Assembly: GCF_035503745.1 (NCBI RefSeq)
Contig: NZ_DATJTC010000031.1
Coordinates: forward strand, 124,001 to 188,000
Length of the DNA stretch: 64,000 bases
Origin: Dyella_B sp035503745
GTDB lineage: Bacteria > Pseudomonadota > Gammaproteobacteria > Xanthomonadales > Rhodanobacteraceae
Direction: 5' to 3'
Part shown: in pieces, positions 53,023 through 62,809 of the stretch
Layout: each line of letters starts with the position of its first letter
How positions within the stretch are numbered: position 1 is the first letter of the stretch
Position numbers and translations under genes: made by a program
The notes under the pieces: model-generated
Seen by the model: the letters and a program-made list of their open reading frames with translations, nothing else
What the model was told of the DNA's origin: nothing
Databases searched by the model: none

Positions 53023-54159
53023 GTGACGTCACCGAACACTCCGATCCGCCTTCAAATACGCGCGGCGATGCTTCCGCTGCTGGCGATGTTCCTGGCGTCG
53101 CGAGCGGTACTGTGGGTGTTGGCCAGGGCAGCGCTGCAATCGACCGATGCCCATGCGCACGGCGGATCGTGGAGCGCACTGCTTTGCCGGTTCGATTGCA
53201 CGTGGTACCTGAACATTGCCAGCAACGGCTATTCGCCGGTCGAAACCGGGCCGTTTCCGTGGCAGACCAACTTCGCCTTTTACCCCTTGTTTCCGTTGTT
53301 GGTGCGCCTGTTCATGCCGGTGTGCGGCGGCGATGCGCTGCATGCGGGCATATTGGTGGCGAACCTGTGTTTTGTCGCTGCGCTGTTTTACGTCTATCTG
53401 TATGTACGCGAGCTTGGGTTTGAGCGCAGCGTGGCATTGCTCACCGGGCTGATCCTGTGCGTGTTTCCGCAAAGCATCGTGTTCAGCGCGCCCTATACGG
53501 AAAGTCTTTGCCTGTTGCTGTTGGCCGCCGCGATGTATTACCTGCGGCGCGAACGTTATCTGGCCGCGGGCGTGGCGGCCGCGCTGCTGTCGGCGACACG
53601 TCCCAACGCCATCTTTTTTATTCTGTTTGCCATCGTGTGGCTATGGCAGCGTGACGGCGCGCGCGCGCTCCTGTCTCCGTGGCGAACACCGGAGAAGTTC
53701 ATCCCTATCGTGCTTGCGCCGCTGGGTGCGTTCGTATTCTTTGGCTACTGCTATCTCGCTACCGGCGATGCCTTTGCCGCCCCGTCGGCCCATATGACGG
53801 GTTGGGGCTGGAGCTTTGTGCCGCCCTGGCAGAACCTGCCCGAGCAACTGCGTAGCGGCGGCAGTTACATGTTCGCCGCATGGGTCGATATGGCCATGGC
53901 TTTGTGCTCCTTGCTGTTGCTGCGTTATCGCATGTACGCGGAGTTCGCCTTCTGCGCCGCCACCATCCTGTTCGTATGCTGCGGGCAGGGTACGGTGTGC
54001 GTATTTCGTTACTGGCTGGTGTTGTTTCCGCTGTGGATCGTGATGGCGCGCGCGGTTTCGTCGCGTCCGATGGCGGCGGCGCTGTTGTGCGCGCTGCTGG
54101 GTACGATCAATGGCGCGATGGTGTGTGCATGGGCGCTAGGGATGAGCGTGGCCATATGA
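53023..54159 (+). CDS. PIG-V-like polytopic glycosyltransferase
   Basis: 378-residue inner-membrane protein with about eight hydrophobic segments and the PIG-V/mannosyltransferase-like features FDCTWYLNIASNGYSP (Asp-rich luminal loop) and FAFYPLFPLLVRLF. Such proteins transfer mannose or similar sugars from polyprenyl-linked donors in the periplasmic leaflet. Start is probably GTG 53023 (no ATG fits). It overlaps the next gene by 4 nt (ATGA). The acceptor is unknown. Confidence 0.8.
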   Translation: MTSPNTPIRLQIRAAMLPLLAMFLASRAVLWVLARAALQSTDAHAHGGSWSALLCRFDCTWYLNIASNGYSPVETGPFPWQTNFAFYPLFPLLVRLFMPVCGGDALHAGILVANLCFVAALFYVYLYVRELGFERSVALLTGLILCVFPQSIVFSAPYTESLCLLLLAAAMYYLRRERYLAAGVAAALLSATRPNAIFFILFAIVWLWQRDGARALLSPWRTPEKFIPIVLAPLGAFVFFGYCYLATGDAFAAPSAHMTGWGWSFVPPWQNLPEQLRSGGSYMFAAWVDMAMALCSLLLLRYRMYAEFAFCAATILFVCCGQGTVCVFRYWLVLFPLWIVMARAVSSRPMAAALLCALLGTINGAMVCAWALGMSVAI

Positions 54160-54767
54160 CCGTGCCGATCTGGCGCCGCTGGCTGTTGTTTGCGTCCCTG
54201 CTTGCGGTGGGCGGCGCATACGTCGCCGTCTATGCGTTTTTTGTTGTGCGCAGCGAGAATTTCATCGTTGCGCAGGACAATCGCAAAGCCGCCGAATTTG
54301 GCGGACAGCATCCGGTTGTCCTGCCGGCGTCCTGGACGTTCGGAAAAGGTAGTCCCGACGATGGGCGTCTAGGATTTGGCTGGAGGACACCGTTTCCGGT
54401 CGGTGCTTGGATGGCGGCCAACGATGCATGGATCGTGTGGATCCCTGAGCAGCGCGATGCGGACTTGATATTGACCTTCGATATAGCCGTGTTCACCACG
54501 CCGGCGTCGCCACGCAACCGCGTGGAAGTATCCGTGAACGGAAAAGTGCTGGGCTCGTGGGAGCGAGGCATGCCGAATGCAAATTCCACCATCGAGGTTC
54601 GCGTGCCGCATCTGCTCCTGCACGAAGGAGCGTGCAGCGTGCGCGTTCACATCGATCACCTCAAGGCCATGTACCGTTCGGACGTGGGCGTGGCAAGGAA
54701 CGGACAGGAGCTGGTGCTGACCGCCATGACCATTCGCACGGCTGACGGCGCTGCGAACACGCCTTGA
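54156..54767 (+). CDS. Membrane-anchored periplasmic protein coupled to the PIG-V-like gene
   Basis: 203 residues with one N-terminal transmembrane segment (about residues 10-30, LLFASLLAVGGAYVAVYAFF) and a soluble domain made mostly of beta strands (FGWRTPFPVGAWMAANDAWIVW, NRVEVSVNGKVLGSWERG, EGACSVRVHIDHL). The strand pattern resembles a jelly-roll/carbohydrate-binding fold but no family is recognised. Its ATG lies within the stop of the glycosyltransferase gene, so it may act together with it, for example holding or presenting a glycan. Function unknown. Confidence 0.72.
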   Translation: MTVPIWRRWLLFASLLAVGGAYVAVYAFFVVRSENFIVAQDNRKAAEFGGQHPVVLPASWTFGKGSPDDGRLGFGWRTPFPVGAWMAANDAWIVWIPEQRDADLILTFDIAVFTTPASPRNRVEVSVNGKVLGSWERGMPNANSTIEVRVPHLLLHEGACSVRVHIDHLKAMYRSDVGVARNGQELVLTAMTIRTADGAANTP

Positions 54768-54830
54768 ACGTCGGCGGCGGCAGAGGTCGCCGCGTATGGG
54801 CATCCATAACGCCGGTTGGATATAGGCGCA

Positions 54831-56246
54831 TCAGCCGCGCCGCAAGAGGATTTCCAGCATCTGCCGGAAGCGCTTGCCGTAGGGTGGATTGAGCAGACCC
54901 GTGCCATTGAGGCGCGCTTGCCGGAATACCGGCTTGAAGTGCGAAAACGTGCGGAAACCCGCCTCGCCGTGATAACCGCCCATGCCCGAAGGCCCCACGC
55001 CGCCGAATGGCAGGCCGTGCTGCGCGATGTGATACAGCGTGTCGTTGAGGCTGACGCCGCCGGCGTGCGTGCGCGCCAGCACCTGGTCGATGCGGCCCTG
55101 GTCCTGCTCGAACAGGTATAGCGCCAGGGGGCGCGGGCGCGCGGCAACGTAGTCGATTGCATCGTCGAGGTGGTCGTAAGGCACCAGCGGCAGCAGCGGG
55201 CCGAAGATTTCCTCCTGCATCACCGCCATGTCCTGGCGCACGTCGGCCAGCAGCATCGGGGTCAGCAGGCGCTGGGTGGACTGGTCGATGGCCTCGCTCA
55301 GCCGTTCGCCGCGCGCGCCGGCCGCCAGCGCGCTATCGCGCAGGCTGGACAGGCGCTGGTAATGGCGGTCGGTGGCGATGCTCGCGTATTGCCGGCTGTT
55401 GGCCAGGTCCGGGTACAGGCGTTTTACCGCATCGCGCGCGGCGGCGGTGAAGCGATCCACTTCCGCGCGCGGCAGCAAGACGTAGTCCGGCGCGATGCAG
55501 GTCTGCCCCGCATTGACCATCTTGCCGAACACGATGCGTTCCACCGCATGCTCAAAGCGCGCGCCGGGGCCGATGATGGCCGGCGATTTGCCGCCCAGTT
55601 CCAGCGTCACCGGGGTGAGGTTGGCCGAGGCCGAGCGCATCACGTGATGGCCCACCGCGGTCGAGCCGGTAAACAGCAGGTGGTCGAACGGCAGCCCCGC
55701 AAAGGTTTGGCCTACCGTCGCATCGCCGTTGACCACCAGCACTTCGTCGGGCTGGAAGTGGCGCGCGATGAGTTCGGCAAAAAGCTCGGAAAAGCGCGGT
55801 GTGTATTCGCTCATCTTCACCATCGCGCGGTTGCCGGCGGCCAGCGCGTCGACCAGCGGGCCGATGGCCAGGAACAAGGGATAATTCCACGGCACGATGA
55901 TGCCGACCACGCCCAGCGGCTGCGGGCGCATTTCCGTGCGCGCCGGCAAGAACGCCAGGCTCGCCAGCGAACGGCGCGGCTTCATCCAGCGCCGGCCGTG
56001 ACGCAGTGCATGGCGGATGGAGGAGAGGCTGGGAAAGATCTCCAGCATCTCGCTCTCTTCGCGCGGACGGCAGCCAAAGTCCGCATCGATCGCCGCCACG
56101 ATCTCCTGGCGATGCTGCACGATCACCGCTTCCAGCGCGCGCAGCCGTCGCTCGCGGAGGGGCCAGCCGGGCAGGGGGTCGCGCGATTGCACCTCGCGCA
56201 GGCGCTTGAGCTCACTGTGCAGGTCGAGCGGATCTGGCTTGTTCAT
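54831..56246 (-). CDS. Aldehyde dehydrogenase, coniferyl-aldehyde-dehydrogenase-like
   Basis: 471-residue NAD(P)-dependent aldehyde dehydrogenase. Catalytic Glu216 (TLELGGKSP) and Cys250 (AGQTCIAPDY) and the Asn121 of PWNYPLFLAIGP are present. The sequence matches the coniferyl aldehyde dehydrogenase branch (MSEYTPRFSELFAELI, LARTHAGGVSLNDTLYHIAQHGLPFGG). It is the last gene of a seven-gene minus-strand set and lies 7 nt after the TonB-dependent receptor gene, so it should oxidise an aldehyde produced by that pathway. Substrate is not known; aromatic aldehydes are typical of this branch. Confidence 0.9.
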   Translation of the reverse strand: MNKPDPLDLHSELKRLREVQSRDPLPGWPLRERRLRALEAVIVQHRQEIVAAIDADFGCRPREESEMLEIFPSLSSIRHALRHGRRWMKPRRSLASLAFLPARTEMRPQPLGVVGIIVPWNYPLFLAIGPLVDALAAGNRAMVKMSEYTPRFSELFAELIARHFQPDEVLVVNGDATVGQTFAGLPFDHLLFTGSTAVGHHVMRSASANLTPVTLELGGKSPAIIGPGARFEHAVERIVFGKMVNAGQTCIAPDYVLLPRAEVDRFTAAARDAVKRLYPDLANSRQYASIATDRHYQRLSSLRDSALAAGARGERLSEAIDQSTQRLLTPMLLADVRQDMAVMQEEIFGPLLPLVPYDHLDDAIDYVAARPRPLALYLFEQDQGRIDQVLARTHAGGVSLNDTLYHIAQHGLPFGGVGPSGMGGYHGEAGFRTFSHFKPVFRQARLNGTGLLNPPYGKRFRQMLEILLRRG

Positions 56247-56253
56247 GGCGGCT

Positions 56254-58740
56254 CTAGAATTTGGCCCTCAGTTCCACACCGTATACGCGCGGCGGCGTAA
56301 TGATCGCGTAAGGCGTGCCGAAGTCGTTGGTGGTGTCGTTGCCGATGCTGACCACATAGCGTTTGTTGAACATGTTGTTCACGTACAGCCCCACGCCCCA
56401 GCGCTGGTCGGGAGTATGCCAGTCCAGGCGCGCGTCGGTGCGCTGGGTGGAGGTGCCCACACTGAACAGCGGGGTGGTCAGGCACGTACCCTGGATGCCC
56501 GAATCGGCATTGCAGCGGGTAGGGCCGCGGTAGGCGTATTGCATGCTCAATTCCAGGTCGCCCCGGTACACCCCGAACCAGGTGTAGTCCAAGCCGGCGG
56601 TGGACGAAAAGTACGGTTCGCCGGTGGGCTGTCCTGCCAGGCTCACGCCCGAGGTGGAAACGCCGCTGATGTAAGTGCTGTCGATGTATGCACTGGTAAA
56701 GTTCAGGCGCAGCGCAGCGGTCGGCTGCCACTGCGCTTCCACGTCCAGGCCGTCCGCGTGCTGGGTGCTGGTCATCACCGTATAGAAGGGCACGCCCGAG
56801 CCGTTGTAGTTGGGATCGAGCACCGACGACTGCAGGTTCGAATAGCGGTAGTAGTAGGCCGAGGCGTTGAAGATCAGGTTGTACTGGGGCACGACCGTCT
56901 TCACGCCCGCTTCGTAGTTCCAAACTTTTTCCGGTGCGTACAGCGAACCCACTTGCAGGCTGTTGTAGCCGCCCGCCTTGTAGCCCTTGGTGACGGAGAG
57001 GTAGGCCATGGTGTCGGGCGTGAATTTATAGCTGAGCACCGCGCGCGGGCTGAAGTCGTGCCAGCTGTTGCTGGCCTGCACCCATTGGCCCACGTCGTTG
57101 GGAAACACCACATTGGTGCTGAACGCGGTGAACGCCGCTTGCGCATCGGGCGGCAGGAAGGCGTAGATGCCGCTGGCCTTGAGCGCGGCCACTTCTTGAT
57201 CGAACGCGGTCGCAGTGCGCAGTGGCGTGAACCAGGTGAAATCCTTTTGGTCTTCGGTGTAGCGCAGGCCGGTGGTGAGGTCCAGGTTATCGCTCAGATG
57301 CCAGATCACATCGCCGAACGCGGCATAGGCCTTGAACCGGCCCACATTGTTGATTTCCTCCTGCCACGGATCGCCCAGGAAGTTGTAGTTGAGGCCCAGC
57401 GACTGCAGGCCCTGGGTGATCTCGGTAAGCGGCAATCCTTCGTTGTCCACGTTCTGCGCCAGCGTATCCAGGCTGCTGGTGTTGGTGTTGACCACGCTGC
57501 TCTGGCGTGCCTGTTCGGAATAAAAGCTCACGCCCGAAACCCAGTCCAGCAGGTCGTTCTCGCCGGCGAGCTTGAATTCCTGGTAATAGCTGTTGTTGTG
57601 CTCGATGTTGACGGTCGAGAGGTAGCTGACGGTGTGATCGGTGCCGTCGTTGTCCTCGGCATTGAAGGTGTTGAAGTGACGCCAGGCCGTGGTGGAGGTG
57701 AAGCTGCCCCACGCAAAGGAATGATCGATGATCAACGTGGAGCCGTCGAAGTGGCGCCACTCGGCCGCGCCGATCGCATCGTTGTAGAGCTGCGCGTTCA
57801 GCGGATTGAGGTAGTTCTGCGGATTGGGCGGAAACGGCGGGCGCTGGTTGGTGTCGTTGGATAGCGGTACCAGGCCGAACGCCGGTTGCGGCGGCTGGTC
57901 CAGCCGCTCGTGATCCCACGACCACAACAGGCGCGTATCGGGCGTCATGTTCCAGCGGTACACCATGCGGGTGCCCCAGTCATCGTTCCTGCCGTAGTGC
58001 TGGCCGGTGGCCTGGTCCTTGATCCAGCCGTCGCTCTGGTTGTCCAGCACGCTGATGCGCAGCGCCATGTCCTTGTTGAGCGGAATGTTGACCAGCGCGT
58101 TTTCGTAGCGCTCCCCGTCGTTGCCGTAGCGCAGCACCACCTTGCCCTCGAAGGTGTCGGTGGGCTCGTTAGTGACGATGGAAATCGCGCCGCCCGCCGC
58201 GTTGCGGCCGAACAGCGTGCCTTGCGGTCCCTTGAGCACTTCGATCCGGTCGATGTCGTTGAACGCCAGCAGCGCGCCGCCAGAGCGCGCGGCATACACG
58301 CCATCGATATACACACCCACCGCCGATTCCGTGCCGATGCCGAAATCGCTGGTGCTGATGCCGCGCAGCGAATAATTGGGCTGCGTCGGCTGGCTGCCGT
58401 CCACGACCAGGCCCGGCACGAACAGCGAGATCTTGCTCAGGTCTGTCGCCGCCTGCGTGTCGATCTGCTTGGCGGTGAGAATCTGCAACGGAATCGGCAC
58501 CTGTTCCATCTGCTGCGTGCGGCTTTGCGCGGTGACCGTGATGTTGCCGAGCTGCTTGGCCTGCGCTGCGTCCGCTGCGGTCTTGCTGTTGGACGGCTTT
58601 GCCGGCGCGGGCGGCTGGGTGCCGTTGTCCTGCGGCGCACCGCGTACACCGGGCGACCACAGCGTGCACAGAAACATCGCCGCACCGCCGAACAGGGCGT
58701 GGTGCAGGCAGCTGGAAAGCGTACGTTGCCGCATCGTCAT
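56254..58740 (-). CDS. TonB-dependent outer membrane receptor
   Basis: 828 residues. A signal peptide (to about residue 34) precedes a TonB box-like ITVTAQ near residue 68. The plug domain (VPIPLQILTAKQIDTQAATDL, GVYIDGVYAARSGG, DIDRIEVLKGPQGTLFGRNAAGGAISIVT) is well conserved and is followed by a 22-strand barrel ending GVELRAKF. It is of the type used for polymer, sugar or siderophore uptake. Position 57 nt after the MFS gene on the same strand points to import of the substrate of the pathway. No FecI/FecR regulator is visible. The substrate cannot be read from the sequence. Confidence 0.93.
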   Translation of the reverse strand: MTMRQRTLSSCLHHALFGGAAMFLCTLWSPGVRGAPQDNGTQPPAPAKPSNSKTAADAAQAKQLGNITVTAQSRTQQMEQVPIPLQILTAKQIDTQAATDLSKISLFVPGLVVDGSQPTQPNYSLRGISTSDFGIGTESAVGVYIDGVYAARSGGALLAFNDIDRIEVLKGPQGTLFGRNAAGGAISIVTNEPTDTFEGKVVLRYGNDGERYENALVNIPLNKDMALRISVLDNQSDGWIKDQATGQHYGRNDDWGTRMVYRWNMTPDTRLLWSWDHERLDQPPQPAFGLVPLSNDTNQRPPFPPNPQNYLNPLNAQLYNDAIGAAEWRHFDGSTLIIDHSFAWGSFTSTTAWRHFNTFNAEDNDGTDHTVSYLSTVNIEHNNSYYQEFKLAGENDLLDWVSGVSFYSEQARQSSVVNTNTSSLDTLAQNVDNEGLPLTEITQGLQSLGLNYNFLGDPWQEEINNVGRFKAYAAFGDVIWHLSDNLDLTTGLRYTEDQKDFTWFTPLRTATAFDQEVAALKASGIYAFLPPDAQAAFTAFSTNVVFPNDVGQWVQASNSWHDFSPRAVLSYKFTPDTMAYLSVTKGYKAGGYNSLQVGSLYAPEKVWNYEAGVKTVVPQYNLIFNASAYYYRYSNLQSSVLDPNYNGSGVPFYTVMTSTQHADGLDVEAQWQPTAALRLNFTSAYIDSTYISGVSTSGVSLAGQPTGEPYFSSTAGLDYTWFGVYRGDLELSMQYAYRGPTRCNADSGIQGTCLTTPLFSVGTSTQRTDARLDWHTPDQRWGVGLYVNNMFNKRYVVSIGNDTTNDFGTPYAIITPPRVYGVELRAKF

Positions 58741-58797
58741 GCTGTTCTCCCCTAGATTCTTCGAATGGCATCGCCCCTCACAGTCGATGCATCGGGT

Positions 58798-59985
58798 TTA
58801 TTTGATGTGCCCGCCTCCGGCCAAGACCCCCCTGTCGTTGCCGGAAGGAGCGCGATACCTCACCAACCAAAGTGCCACTACCACGCACACCGCGAATGCC
58901 GCGGCGATCAGCGGTATGCGTCGAACATCTTCGCCATGCACGCTCAAGGAAGCCGCCAGCGGCCCCAAGCCCGAGCCCAGCAGCTGCGCCGGCGGAACCA
59001 GCAGGGCGATGCGCCCGCGCGGATCGATCTCGAATGCAAGCCGGATGTGAAACGGCAGCTGGAACAGCCACACGAACCCGAGCGCGGCACACAACGCCGT
59101 GAAAGCCCAAGGATGGGGCGTGCTGAACTGATGGATGGCGAGGCCGACGACCACCACCACTGCCGCGCTCGATAGCAGCGCCGGCGTCATGCGCCAGCGG
59201 CGTACCGCCAACGCGGCAACGCTGCCGCCGACGACCTGCATCAGCAGTACCAGCGCGACCAGCGTATCGGCATCGCGCCCGACCACGCCCGCGTTCTTGC
59301 TCAGCGGTTCCAGGTAAGCCCATAGCGTGCCGATCGCGCTCATATGCGCAAGCGGCACCAGCAGCACGAACAATCCGCGCAGCGATACCAGCGAGGGCAT
59401 CACTGCATCGGTGTGCGAGCCCACTTGCCGCGGCAGCCGATGGATCACCGAAAGCGGCAGGATGCATACCAGCGCCAGCACCATGAAACCGGCCTGCCAG
59501 CCCATAAACTGCAGCGGCAGCCGGGCGATCGACAGCATCACCAGTGCCTGTGTGAGCGTTTGCACGGTGAGAAAGATGCCGGCCAGGCGATCGGGTTCGC
59601 GCGAGCGCACGATCACGATGGTGGTGATCCAGAACAGGCTTGCTTCGAGCAGCCCCGCCAGCACGCGCATGGCGGCGCAGGCGGCATCGCCGTGGACGCC
59701 GAGGGTCAGCAGGTTTACCGCTGCCAGCAGCACGCAGCCGATCACGGCGACGGCGCGAATATGCTGCAGCGGCAGCAGCTTCTCGGCCAGCACCACGCCG
59801 ATGCCGAGCGAGAAAATTTCGCCCATCGCGACGACACCGACCCCTTGCATCGAAATGCGATGTTGTTCGATCAAGGTGCCGAGCAGGGCCGGCTGCAACC
59901 CGAGCATCATCAAGGCCACGCAGCCCATGGCCAGGGCGGTCACCCGTTCGGAGCGGCTAAAGCCGAGCGCGACCGAGGTCGTCAT
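58798..59985 (-). CDS. Major facilitator superfamily transporter
   Basis: 395-residue inner-membrane protein with 12 predicted hydrophobic segments and a short central loop (LPRQVGSHTDAVMPS). The MFS motif A region is degenerate. Related sequences are poorly characterised and include unassigned permeases near catabolic clusters. It lies 48 nt after the aldolase-like gene and 57 nt before the TonB receptor gene, so the receptor and this carrier could form the outer and inner steps of uptake of the same substrate. Confidence 0.88.
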   Translation of the reverse strand: MTTSVALGFSRSERVTALAMGCVALMMLGLQPALLGTLIEQHRISMQGVGVVAMGEIFSLGIGVVLAEKLLPLQHIRAVAVIGCVLLAAVNLLTLGVHGDAACAAMRVLAGLLEASLFWITTIVIVRSREPDRLAGIFLTVQTLTQALVMLSIARLPLQFMGWQAGFMVLALVCILPLSVIHRLPRQVGSHTDAVMPSLVSLRGLFVLLVPLAHMSAIGTLWAYLEPLSKNAGVVGRDADTLVALVLLMQVVGGSVAALAVRRWRMTPALLSSAAVVVVVGLAIHQFSTPHPWAFTALCAALGFVWLFQLPFHIRLAFEIDPRGRIALLVPPAQLLGSGLGPLAASLSVHGEDVRRIPLIAAAFAVCVVVALWLVRYRAPSGNDRGVLAGGGHIK

Positions 59986-60033
59986 GGGCGTGTCCGGTTG
60001 TCGTGCGCCAGCAGCCTGGGCATGTCGCTCACC

Positions 60034-60671
60034 TCAGTAGCCTTTCACTTCGTCGGGTAGCAATCCGAGCGCGAAACGTCGTGCCGCGCGCCGTTGATCT
60101 TTCTTCAGTCGCCCGTTGGCGATGCGGCATACCCACCACGGCAGCGTGTGGATCAGCGCGCCGGTGGCCTTTGCCAGCACATAGGCCTTGGCGCATTTCT
60201 CCAGCAGTTCGGCGTTGAGCACCAGCCGCTGCACGGTGCTGCCGAAGACCAGCACGTTGCGCCCGCACACCCAAGCATTGCCACGCGCCGGCAAACTGCG
60301 CCGTGCGCCTGCCGCAGGATCGCCGGCCAGTGCCGCCAAGGGTGGCGCCGTGCGCCCCAGATGCCGCGCCTGTTCGTCGAACACCTGTGGCAGGTCGCCA
60401 CCGAAATCGCCCAGGCTGCGGCCGTAAAAGCCGCCGCCCAGCGCGATCGCGCCGATGTCCGCGCGTGTGCGATAAGCCGCGGCGTGCCAAGCCTGTTCGC
60501 CGTCGCCGCAACCGAGCAGCGGTATACGCGCGGGTGTTTTGCCCGGTGCGCCCAGCAGCATCTCCTGCGTGCCGGGCAAGCGCACGGAAACGCTGGCGCC
60601 GGCACCCAGCAGCTGCTTGGCGTCCAGGCGCCCGATCGCGTCTTCGAGCAGGTGCGAGAGCGGCATCGGCG

Positions 60672-60675
<4 letters not shown>
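60034..60675 (-). CDS. Degenerate class II aldolase/adducin-like protein
   Basis: 213 residues. Over about residues 5-150 it aligns by eye with the neighbouring class II aldolase: the segment GDGEQAWHAAAYRTRADIG corresponds to the neighbour's Glu-containing loop, but the zinc HxH (95-97 there) is Leu-Gly-Gly (79-81) here, and the third His is replaced in ARGNAWVCG. So the metal site is lost, and it is either a pseudo-enzyme, a partner of the true aldolase, or an enzyme with another mechanism. ATG 60675 overlaps the stop of the PLP-enzyme gene by 4 nt. Function unknown. Confidence 0.78.
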
Positions 60676-62143
<1,468 letters not shown>

Positions 62144-62147
<4 letters not shown>

Positions 62148-62809
62148 GCGATCGACTCCTGAATCGGATGCGCATCGAGCGCGGCGACCAGTTTTCCGAG
62201 CGCATCCCGCTCGGACGTGGCGCGCGTGGCGCGCGCGGCGATGCGTTCGCGCAAATAAGCGGTGGCGAGTGCTTCAAGCGCGGCGATGGCCTGCAATGCG
62301 CGCTCGGCAGTAGTGCCGCAGCAGATCGCGCCGTGTGTGCGCAGCAGGTAGGCATTGATGTCCGCGCGCAGTACGCGGGCGAGTTTGCTCGACAGCCAGC
62401 GCGTGCCCGACGGCGCATACCCGGCGATCAAGACCTGGGTGCCGAGCAGCGCCTGATGCTCGGCGCGCTGCACCGGCAGCGCCTGCCCCAGCAGGGTCAG
62501 GGCGCTGGCCGCGGGTTGATGGGTGTGGATGCTCGCCATGCAATCGACGCGGGCGCGCAGCACGTGCGCGTGCATGCCCGATTCCACCGAGGGCTTGCGC
62601 GCGCCCTCGACCTTGGCCAGGTCGCGCAGACGCAACACGCAAATGTCTTGCGCCTCCATCTGGTAGTAATCGACTGCCGACGGCGTCACCACGATGTGTT
62701 CGTCATCGGCGCGCAAGGCAAGGTTGCCGCCGGTGGCGGCGAAGTAGCCGCGGTCGGCCAGCAGCACGCTCATCTGGACTACGCGCCGGCGCAGGCTTTC
62801 GAATCTCAT
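62144..62809 (-). CDS. Class II aldolase/adducin family protein (fuculose-phosphate-aldolase-like)
   Basis: 221-residue zinc-dependent enzyme. The metal ligands are His95 and His97 (SIHTHQPAA) and His159 (RTHGAICCG), and Glu76 is the catalytic acid/base (SVESGMHAH). GNLALRADDEHIVVTPSAVDY is the phosphate-binding loop. The family includes L-fuculose-1-phosphate, L-rhamnulose-1-phosphate and 5-ribulose-type aldolases/epimerases and methylthioribulose-phosphate dehydratase. It follows the kinase gene with a 4-nt overlap and would act on the phosphorylated product. ATG 62809. Confidence 0.9.
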
